Of a stretch of DNA of 50,815 nucleotides, positions 17,131 through 23,824 are shown piece by piece. The stretch is from the NCBI GenBank assembly GCA_021772095.1, contig JADYXR010000022.1:1-50815 (forward strand). Reading direction: 5' to 3'. Position 1 is the first letter of the stretch; each line of letters begins with the position of its first letter. Origin of the DNA: Candidatus Obscuribacter sp. GTDB taxonomy: Bacteria > Cyanobacteriota > Vampirovibrionia > Obscuribacterales > Obscuribacteraceae. Under the pieces are notes generated by a model that did not search any database, was not told the DNA's origin, and saw only the letters and a program-made list of their open reading frames with translations. The translations under genes and the position numbers were made by a program.

Positions 17131-17886
17131 TTAGTTGCTGTTCGATTTGAGATTCTTCAGGCTTGCCACCACTTTCGGTAGCACCTCTCCGGAGGGTCCT
17201 TGAAGCACCACTTCGGCAATTCGCGAAAGCGGTGTGGCGTCCGGATTGACTTCGATGATTTTGGCACCGCGGTGATAGCCGGATAGGGGCAGCGAGGCGG
17301 CTGGTTGAACAAGCGAGGACGTACCGACGACCAGAATGACCTGGCTCTCTTCGCACTCGGTGATGCCGCGGTTTAAAAGCTTGTGCGGTAATGCTTCGCC
17401 GAACCAAACCACAGCCGGTCGAATCATGGAGCCGCAAACATTGCACAGAGGTGGTTCTTCGAGGTCGAATGGAACGTCTAACGCTTCATGCTCGTGATCG
17501 AAACAATAGAATTTTTTGATGCTGCCGTGCAACTCGATGACATCAGTTGACCCGGCTCGCTGGTGCAAACCGTCCACGTTTTGTGTCACCACGGTGACTT
17601 TGTCGACTAGTTTCTCAAGATCAACAATGGCTTGGTGACCGGGATTCGGCTGCACGTTATCGAGTAACTTTCGTCGATAGTCGTACCAGGTCCAGACCAG
17701 TTTTGGGTCAGCGAGAAAGCCTTCAGGAGTGGCCAGATCTTCTGGTCTGTGCTTTTCCCAGAATCCGGTTTGGGCATCGCGAAACGTTGGAATGCCGCTT
17801 TCCTTGGACACTCCTGCACCAGTCAGCACGGTGACGTGAGAGGCATTACTAATCAGTTTCGCTACGCTGTCGATGCTTGATTGCAT
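17131..17886 (-). CDS. cobB: NAD-dependent protein deacylase, sirtuin (Sir2/CobB)
   Basis: Sirtuins remove acyl groups from lysines using NAD. The 251-residue protein shows GAGVSKESGIPTFRD (23-37), TQNVDGLHQRAG (101-112) and catalytic H120. Y68 and R71 in WYDYRR match the Tyr/Arg pair that in CobB and SIRT5 recognises succinyl or malonyl groups, so desuccinylase activity is plausible. The zinc site is unusual: the second pair CNVCG (148-151) is standard, but the first pair is C128-x2-H131 rather than C-x2-C. ATG 17886 begins directly before the first helix. The gene is divergent from the acidic protein gene at 18074; no operon partner is evident. Confidence 0.92.
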   Translation of the reverse strand: MQSSIDSVAKLISNASHVTVLTGAGVSKESGIPTFRDAQTGFWEKHRPEDLATPEGFLADPKLVWTWYDYRRKLLDNVQPNPGHQAIVDLEKLVDKVTVVTQNVDGLHQRAGSTDVIELHGSIKKFYCFDHEHEALDVPFDLEEPPLCNVCGSMIRPAVVWFGEALPHKLLNRGITECEESQVILVVGTSSLVQPAASLPLSGYHRGAKIIEVNPDATPLSRIAEVVLQGPSGEVLPKVVASLKNLKSNSN

Positions 17887-18073
17887 GTCAACCTTTTCTA
17901 TGGTTCGGGGGTCGCAATATCAAAAGTTTACTCGATTCGTTTGGATTTCAATGAAATCTCGAAGCGCTGAAACAGTGGCGTATTCAAGCCTCGCGGTCAA
18001 AAATAGGAACCAAATGTTCACAATTGATCGGCAAACTGATACACACGATATCAGAATAAGGTTTCCGTCACCC

Positions 18074-18592
18074 ATGTCTACACCCGTTCCACGAGCCGGA
18101 CTCAACACCCCGTCTGGCGCCGCCCAGGCAGCCAGCATCGATGTCTATGCCCGCGTCATGCAGGGCAACTCGGTAATCGAGGACATCATATTTATAGATG
18201 GCGCTGAAAACAATACCGCCGACACCCAGGCGTGCACTTGCGGCATGTGCGATGCGGATGCAGACGTGCTCATCGATTTCGAAGCGGGTTCTAACAATAG
18301 AACCAAATTGGCTGGTGCGCCGATGTTGTACATCGAAACGCGAGCGAATGCAGACCCGATCGTGCTCGATGAATACTCGGTCGCTGCTGATATCGAAATC
18401 ATCAGTCCTAGAATGATCGCGCGAACCGAGAATACGATGACGATCACTTCACCGCGATTGGATCTTCCTTCGACGCAGTGGAGCACGGTGTCGCTGGCGT
18501 CAATGATCGATGCGACGCTTGCAGCGAGCTTCGATCCGAACACGTTCAATCCGTATGATCCAGGAATCGCTGTTGCGACGGATTTGCTCTAA
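18074..18592 (+). CDS. acidic hypothetical protein with CxCxxC motif
   Basis: From ATG 18074 (MSTPVPRAG) this is 172 residues; an open frame extends upstream to 17873 but overlaps the divergent sirtuin gene and looks non-coding there. The protein is acidic and Ala/Asp/Asn-rich, with ACTCGMCDADADVLIDFEAG (about 55-74), a C-x-C-x2-C cluster beside a possible calcium- or metal-binding acidic loop. No signal peptide or membrane helix is visible. The rest suggests extended beta segments (MTITSPRLDLPS). I recognise no family. It stands alone, with AAGG 17 bases upstream as a weak ribosome site. Confidence 0.5.
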   Translation: MSTPVPRAGLNTPSGAAQAASIDVYARVMQGNSVIEDIIFIDGAENNTADTQACTCGMCDADADVLIDFEAGSNNRTKLAGAPMLYIETRANADPIVLDEYSVAADIEIISPRMIARTENTMTITSPRLDLPSTQWSTVSLASMIDATLAASFDPNTFNPYDPGIAVATDLL

Positions 18593-18723
18593 AATTTCTG
18601 CTCCAAAGATTCAGCATCTTATAGATAGATTTATTGCCAGTGCCCCGCGGTTCTGAACCTTCGGCGAAGCGCCTCGTTGGTTCAATTCCGAACTTTGCGA
18701 TTCGACTCAGTCTCGTTCTGTTT

Positions 18724-19287
18724 TTACTCGGCACCGGATGCGGTACCACGCGCTTGCCACTCTGTTTCGAGCATTGCGTAGAGGTATGTGTCGCGCCAAT
18801 TTTTTTTGATGTACATGTCTTTGACAAAATGCGCTTCTCTTCGCATTCCGCATTTCTCCATAACGCGGGCGGAGCCGATGTTTTCGACATCACACGTGGC
18901 GTAGACTCGATGCAATTTCAAGTCTGTGAATCCGAATTCGATAATTCGAGAGGCGGCTTCGGTCATTAGTCCCTTGCCCCAGAGGCTGTGCTGGAGCACA
19001 TAGCCGATCATGGCGGTGGCGCCTTCTTTTCCGACTACCTGCAGTCCGCAGCCACCAACAATGCTATTGGTTTCTTTCAAAACCATTGCCAATTCATAGC
19101 CTCGGCGCGGCTTGACGCTGGCGACATCCATGGCGGTGTCGATGAAATCTTTGGTTTCAGCTTCGGTGTTGGGTCCCCAGATCATGAACTTCGAAACTTC
19201 TGGATCGCTGGCGTAGGCGTGCGCGTCCTTCCAGTCGGAGCGTTTCCAGTCTTTCAGGATGAGGCGGTCGGATTCTAGCGTAAACAT
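18724..19287 (-). CDS. GNAT N-acetyltransferase, RimJ/RimL type
   Basis: This protein transfers an acetyl group from acetyl-CoA, probably to an amino group of a protein or small molecule. The RimJ/RimL pattern is clear: TLESDRLILKDWKRSDW at the N-terminus, then the central strand, the CoA loop region SLWGKGLMTEAASRIIEFGF (the Q/R-x-x-G-x-G/A equivalent), and the family ending ENIGSARVMEKCGMRREA. From ATG 19287 it has 187 residues. An in-frame ATG at 19341 adds 18 residues that do not fit the family, and neither start has a convincing ribosome site. The C-terminus (WQARGTASGAE) is slightly extended. The substrate cannot be told from sequence. Confidence 0.85.
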   Translation of the reverse strand: MFTLESDRLILKDWKRSDWKDAHAYASDPEVSKFMIWGPNTEAETKDFIDTAMDVASVKPRRGYELAMVLKETNSIVGGCGLQVVGKEGATAMIGYVLQHSLWGKGLMTEAASRIIEFGFTDLKLHRVYATCDVENIGSARVMEKCGMRREAHFVKDMYIKKNWRDTYLYAMLETEWQARGTASGAE

Positions 19288-19438
19288 GCTGCTTAAAGTT
19301 AACGGTGGGAATGCAGTCAAGAGTTTACCATTTACATTCATATAGTTTGTTTCGAATCGCCGCTATTAGTTAGCGGTCGGGGACAGTGCTTCGGAAGCGA
19401 ACTAAACGTTTGTTTCCAGAAAAGACCAGGAGGCTGAA

Positions 19439-19849
19439 ATGGCGGAAGTAGTTGTAAAAAACGATAGTGAATTCAAGCAAGAAATTAAAGCTGGCTCGCA
19501 TTCATTTTTGGCTGACGTTCCCGCGTCGGAAGGCGGATCGGAACTCGGACCATCGCCTCATGAATTGATGCTCGCCGCGCTCGGCGCCTGCACCTCGATG
19601 ACCGTTAAAATGTACGCGCAACGCAAAGAGTGGAATGTCACCGGCGTTGAAGTGACGCTGCGCGAAGAAAAAATCACCGATCCGGAAAACGCATCCCGCA
19701 CCAAGCCAAAAATTGTGCGCGAAGTGAAATTGTCCGGAGATTTGACGGATGAGCAAGTCGAGTCGTTGAAAGCGATTGCGGACAAATGCCCTATTCACAA
19801 ATTGCTTTCTGGTGCGACACAGATTGATACGGCTGTTGCCCGCGCGTAA
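19439..19849 (+). CDS. OsmC family peroxiredoxin-like protein
   Basis: OsmC/Ohr proteins reduce organic hydroperoxides with two cysteines; the YhfA-like branch is less well characterised. This 136-residue protein has both cysteines in the expected places: C51 in ALGACTSMT and C117 in DKCPIHKLL. GPSPHELMLAALGAC is the classic motif. Length is normal. A strong ribosome site, AGGAGG, lies 6 bases before ATG 19439. It precedes birA by a short gap and may be cotranscribed. The sequence does not separate Ohr from OsmC function; the YhfA/OsmC branch fits best because of the KxPIH-type second motif. Confidence 0.92.
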   Translation: MAEVVVKNDSEFKQEIKAGSHSFLADVPASEGGSELGPSPHELMLAALGACTSMTVKMYAQRKEWNVTGVEVTLREEKITDPENASRTKPKIVREVKLSGDLTDEQVESLKAIADKCPIHKLLSGATQIDTAVARA

Positions 19850-19901
19850 GCGTTTCACTTAGAGCATCTCTGTAGTGCACGATGATTGAGGAAACCGAAC
19901 C

Positions 19902-20714
19902 ATCGCAATCTTCAACCTCGCAGAGTTCCATCAGCAGCTGAATACGAAAGTACTCGGTCGTCCAAAGTCGACCGAGTTGCACGACGTAATCGATTCGACC
20001 AACACGCGAATCGCCGCGTTATCTAAAGAGAACGCTGAAGAAGGCACCATTGTTTTTGCGCGGCAGCAAACAGCTGGTCGAGGTCGCCTCGGCAGACAAT
20101 GGGTTTCGCCGCCTAACTCCGGGCTCTACATGAGCGTCCTGCTGCGACCTGAGCAAAGCGTCGGCGAACTTCCCGTCATCACTTTAGGAATCGGCGTTGC
20201 AGCAGCGAAAGCGATTTTCGCGACAACTGGATTACGAATCGGATTGAAATGGGTCAACGATCTGATTTACGACGGGAAGAAACTTGGTGGCATACTTTGC
20301 GAAGTTCCATCAGGCAATTCGAAACTTCCGGCGCTGGTGATTGGGATCGGCATCAACACCACGTTTGACTCAGATTCGATTCCTGACGAACTGAAAGAAA
20401 AGTTGTATTGGCTCGAAGCCGCAAGCGGCACCGAAGTTGATACCACCGCGTTGGCCACAGAACTATGCTTCCAGATTGAGAGTGTTTACGAATCCATGAA
20501 GAAGGGCGAAATTGCAAAAGTCCTCGACGAATGGCGCCTGTACTCAATAACGCTCGGACAAGAAGTTGTCTGCACGACACCATCCCGCGAAGTCCGAGGC
20601 ATCGCACTCGATGTCACCAATACCGGTGCATTGATTGTTCAAACTAGTGCAGGACGAGAGGAACTGCTTGGCGGCGAAATTTCAGTGCGCACCGCCCATG
20701 GTTCTTACACTTAA
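19902..20714 (+). CDS. birA: biotin-[acetyl-CoA-carboxylase] ligase (start uncertain)
   Basis: This enzyme attaches biotin to the biotin carrier protein of acetyl-CoA carboxylase. The catalytic domain is complete: DVIDSTNTR, the biotinoyl-AMP loop AGRGRLGRQW, KWVNDLIYDGKKLGGILCE, and the C-terminal SH3-like domain ending ELLGGEISVR. There is no N-terminal DNA-binding domain, so it is the non-repressor type. The start is a problem. The family-like sequence begins upstream of TTG 19977 (FNLAEFHQQLNTKVLGRPKS, from 19911), but that frame has no ATG, GTG or TTG between the stop at 19887 and 19977. ATC at 19902 sits about 9 bases after GAGGAA, or a one-base deletion may separate ATG 19882 from the rest. 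Confidence 0.88.
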   Translation: MAIFNLAEFHQQLNTKVLGRPKSTELHDVIDSTNTRIAALSKENAEEGTIVFARQQTAGRGRLGRQWVSPPNSGLYMSVLLRPEQSVGELPVITLGIGVAAAKAIFATTGLRIGLKWVNDLIYDGKKLGGILCEVPSGNSKLPALVIGIGINTTFDSDSIPDELKEKLYWLEAASGTEVDTTALATELCFQIESVYESMKKGEIAKVLDEWRLYSITLGQEVVCTTPSREVRGIALDVTNTGALIVQTSAGREELLGGEISVRTAHGSYT

Positions 20715-20721
20715 TTGTTAT

Positions 20722-21621
20722 CTAGACTTTTTGAAGCGCTTTGGTGAGCTCGTTGTACCACTCGGCTACGCTTTTGTTGATGTCCCACACCGTGTCCGTC
20801 TGCACTACATATGGTGTCAAGTAGAAAGTATCGACTGTTCCGTATTCGCGCTCAGCGAACGTGAGTTTGATAAATCGAAGTGGATAAGGCTTCAGCCATC
20901 GGGGATGATGATCGACTCCGATATCAACGATGTCGCTTAACGCAACGCGGAAGCTGATTCGCGAACTCTCATATTCGAGATGGTCCTTGGTCAGGCACAG
21001 GAGACCGTTTGATTGGAACATCCACACCGCGAAATAATTTAATGACTTATGGTATTCCGGTCTCGACACAAAGGCTTTTGTGGACACCATCAGGTCCGGG
21101 ATGACAACGTCTTTGTTGTGCGCGTTCTCGCAGAGTGACATGAGCTGCTTGCTGTAATACTCGGCGATTTGCGGACGACCGCGGCGCAAGTGTTCAGTGA
21201 TCAGTGAATCCAGGTCGACAACGACATCTGAAGAACCAGCCTTCAAGCGCGCCTCGAGCTCTTTGATTTTTTTCTGATTGCCGCCGAGCATCGTTCTAGA
21301 AAAAAAGCGCACCGCAAACATGATCGATAAGCCGGACAATGCGCCTACTAATATCACGAACAGTGGGGAGAGGAAACCGTGGTGGCCACCCATAAGTGAC
21401 CAGAACGGACTGCCCAGCAAAATTAAAATAGGCGGGATGATGAAAGAGATGGCGAAAACAGCCACCACAAAAAGCACGACCGGTTTTGTGTCATGCAATC
21501 GTTGCCGTATGCTCGGCTTTTTCGAGACTGAAAAGGTTACTGGATAGAAGGACGCGGCGTCAGATTCCATTGCCAACTCTCCGTCGGACTTTTCTAAAAT
21601 TGGGGCGGGTACTTTATTCAT
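20722..21621 (-). CDS. two-helix membrane protein with C-terminal PH/GRAM-like domain
   Basis: This 299-residue protein has a cytoplasmic N-terminus, two hydrophobic helices (about 47-70 and 83-107, around a short GG-HHG loop), then a charged helix (QKKIKELEARLKAG), a short helical region, and a beta-rich C-terminus (about 195-285: YFAVWMFQSNGLLCLTKDHLEYE...ISFRVALSDIVDIGV). That last pattern, in which a strand-rich unit ends in an aromatic/valine run, resembles bacterial PH or GRAM domains; this is inference. The start ATG 21621 has TAGAGG nearby. The gene is convergent with birA, only 7 bp apart. The function is unknown; a membrane scaffold or lipid-contacting role is possible. Confidence 0.7.
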   Translation of the reverse strand: MNKVPAPILEKSDGELAMESDAASFYPVTFSVSKKPSIRQRLHDTKPVVLFVVAVFAISFIIPPILILLGSPFWSLMGGHHGFLSPLFVILVGALSGLSIMFAVRFFSRTMLGGNQKKIKELEARLKAGSSDVVVDLDSLITEHLRRGRPQIAEYYSKQLMSLCENAHNKDVVIPDLMVSTKAFVSRPEYHKSLNYFAVWMFQSNGLLCLTKDHLEYESSRISFRVALSDIVDIGVDHHPRWLKPYPLRFIKLTFAEREYGTVDTFYLTPYVVQTDTVWDINKSVAEWYNELTKALQKV

Positions 21622-22070
21622 GCCTCTAGGAGACCGTAGTCAAACTGCTGCGTTAACTTCCAAGTTATCGAAAAAACGGAAAAATTGCTGGCGGGAGCGC
21701 CGTTCTGCCAAGACTTCGCCGCTTTCCTTCGAGTTGAAACGGGCAGGGCTGTTTGCTCTCGATGGGACCAGGGGGGTCGAGATTCGGCATTGAGATTCGG
21801 GATAAAGCACAGGGACAGGATTCTTTTCTCGTTGAAACAAAGAAGAGCGGCTCTTCTACACCTGGCTGCGAGAAGAACCGCTGTTTGGATAAACCCAGAC
21901 CGTTCGATTTTTAGGGAGAATCGTCGAAAGTATTTGGAAAGGATGAGCCCGTAAACTTAGGCAATTCTGTCAGATCAATGGGACCCGCTCGGGCGAATCG
22001 GACGCTGCCGCGACCGGTTCGGGTTACGGGCCGTGCAGCTCTAGCATTGTATTCAGCCAGATCTATTAAC
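21622..22070. other. intergenic region, no gene supported
   Basis: This divergent spacer contains a short repeat GAGATTCGG (about 21779 and 21795) and a GC-rich stretch around 21985-22035. No gene, RNA or terminator can be supported. Confidence 0.35.
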
Positions 22071-22101
22071 TTGACAACCTTGCTGTGAAAGTGGGTATGA
22101 T
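22071..22101 (+). promoter_or_regulatory. candidate sigma-70 promoter
   Basis: TTGACA (22071-22076) and TATGAT (22096-22101) are separated by 19 bp, slightly wide. They lie 32 bp before ATG 22133, which has AAGGAG as ribosome site at 22119. Confidence 0.5.
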
Positions 22102-22132
22102 CGAATTAAGCCTTTCTTAAGGAGCATCAGTT

Positions 22133-23143
22133 ATGGGCAAGCGAAAATTCTTCAACCTGGCATACTTCGTCGCCGCAGGGGCAGTTTTTGCCTGGATGCT
22201 CCGAGACAATCCTCATATGCGGTTCGTGCCGATAATCAGCATGATGCTATGCGGATTCTATGGGCTTTTGGCGATGGTCGCCATACTGAAACCCAATGGT
22301 TTTGCGGTCACCCATGAAGTGCTACCCGCGGCGAAGCAACATTGCCTGCGTCGATGGGCACTATTGATGCCGATTCCAGCGCTTCTGTATTTCTTCACCT
22401 ATTCGGCATGCATGGATCACGCCGGTGAATTCCGTTGCCTCAACAAGTTCTTCGTTCCGATCGCTAAGTTCGAAAAAGCAGCTTTCTCGCGCGACAGAAT
22501 GATCATGTTTGTTCTAAGCACACAGCCCAGGCTGATCGCAGCTGCAGAACGCAACGAGTCCAACCAGAAATGGCGAGCAGCCGAATCGTATTACAAAGTT
22601 GCCACCAGCCTCGAGAACCGCATATACAGCAAGAATTTGCCATCCAGCTACACCATCATGGCGTGCCTCTACGACAAGATGGGTCGTCACGAAAAAGCTG
22701 AAAAGATGTTCCTGAAAGCAGAAAGAGCCGCTAACGCACAGTGCTGCGCGGAAGAACGAATCTGCAATCACAGCGAAGTGATTTCTGTTCCTCACGTTTT
22801 GAGCGAGTTGAAACTGGCTAAGCTAGACACTTTCGGAATGTATGAAAAGTATCCATGGCTCACCGACTATCAGGGAATTAGTGACGCACCGGCATCGATT
22901 ATGGGCCGACAGTTTGTCGCTATAGCACATTCGGGCGACAGTCACGCGTGGTGCAAAGACTCTAAGTGCACCCTCAACTGCGAAGATGACAGCAAGGCCT
23001 GCAAAGACACCGACTGCGAAAACGAAGCGCACCATCATCATCACAAACACAGCGCAAAGCCAGAGCCAATGCTGGAATCATGCCGCTGGGCTCCGGACAC
23101 GTTCGAATCAGCCAGCGTGTACACGCCAATCCACGCAAGATAA
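22133..23143 (+). CDS. membrane TPR-like protein with C-terminal Cys/His cluster
   Basis: This 336-residue protein starts with two hydrophobic helices (about 8-24 and 33-52) and a third (about 75-92), then a helical TPR-like part (about 135-210: WRAAESYYKVATSLENRIY, MACLYDKMGRHEKAEKMFLKAE). The C-terminal 70 residues are rich in cysteine and histidine: WCKDSKCTLNCEDDSKACK followed within 10 residues by a run of five His. This suggests metal binding, probably zinc, copper or nickel, but the family is not recognised. AAGGAG precedes ATG 22133, with a promoter-like pair upstream. It is convergent with apt. Topology suggests the TPR and cluster lie on the same side of the inner membrane. Confidence 0.7.
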   Translation: MGKRKFFNLAYFVAAGAVFAWMLRDNPHMRFVPIISMMLCGFYGLLAMVAILKPNGFAVTHEVLPAAKQHCLRRWALLMPIPALLYFFTYSACMDHAGEFRCLNKFFVPIAKFEKAAFSRDRMIMFVLSTQPRLIAAAERNESNQKWRAAESYYKVATSLENRIYSKNLPSSYTIMACLYDKMGRHEKAEKMFLKAERAANAQCCAEERICNHSEVISVPHVLSELKLAKLDTFGMYEKYPWLTDYQGISDAPASIMGRQFVAIAHSGDSHAWCKDSKCTLNCEDDSKACKDTDCENEAHHHHHKHSAKPEPMLESCRWAPDTFESASVYTPIHAR

Positions 23144-23239
23144 CATCACGCGTTGAAGCGCAGTACTGCCGATATAGAAGCGGACCGCACAATGCGATCA
23201 GCCTGTTTAAGAACAGTTGTTGGCAATTAAGTACAGCTT

Positions 23240-23824
23240 TTACTCGAAGGTCAACAGAGTGAAGATATCCGCTTTGCTGTCAAGCTTGCTGCGTCCATTG
23301 AGGAAGCCCAGCTCGACGACGAAACCGATGCCGACGAGGTCGCCGCCCACTTTTTTAATCAACTGTGACGCTGCAGCGGCGGTTCCGCCGGTGGCAAGCA
23401 GGTCGTCAATCAGCACTACGCGCTGACCTTTCTCGATCGCGTCGATGTGCATTTCGATGGAGTCGCTGCCGTATTCGAGGTCGTAAGTGACTTTCTCGAC
23501 TTTGTATGGGAGCTTTCCGGGCTTACGAATCGGCACGAAGCCCAATCCGAGAATGTCTGCAATTGGTGGAGCCAGCATGAAGCCGCGGGCTTCTATACCG
23601 ATGATTACGTCCGGCTTCAGTTTGGCAGTTTCCTGTGCCATGGAGTGAAGCGTGAAGTGAAACGCTTCAGCGTCCTTCATCAAGGTCGTGATGTCCTTGA
23701 AAAGAATGCCCGGCTTTGGGAAATCCGGGATGTCGCGGATTTTGCTGGAGAGCCAGTCCGCCTTTTCCTTCTTAAGAGGAAGAGCCAATTCCGTTTTGTT
23801 TAAATCGTCCGTCCGTGTTGTCAT
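23240..23824 (-). CDS. apt: adenine phosphoribosyltransferase
   Basis: Apt makes AMP from adenine and PRPP in purine salvage. The family signatures are clear: IRDIPDFPKPGILFKDIT near the N-terminus, IGIEARGF, and the PRPP loop VVLIDDLLATGGTAAA. At 194 residues it is longer than the usual 170-180; about 20 extra residues (MTTRTDDLNKTELALPLKKE) precede the conserved IRDIP block. ATG 23824 makes the gene overlap the 3' end of recJ by 53 bp in another frame; an internal TTG about 40 bases downstream is a shorter alternative. Adjacent recJ-like and apt genes also occur in Bacillus subtilis (yrvE-apt), but no relA follows here. Confidence 0.93.
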   Translation of the reverse strand: MTTRTDDLNKTELALPLKKEKADWLSSKIRDIPDFPKPGILFKDITTLMKDAEAFHFTLHSMAQETAKLKPDVIIGIEARGFMLAPPIADILGLGFVPIRKPGKLPYKVEKVTYDLEYGSDSIEMHIDAIEKGQRVVLIDDLLATGGTAAAASQLIKKVGGDLVGIGFVVELGFLNGRSKLDSKADIFTLLTFE

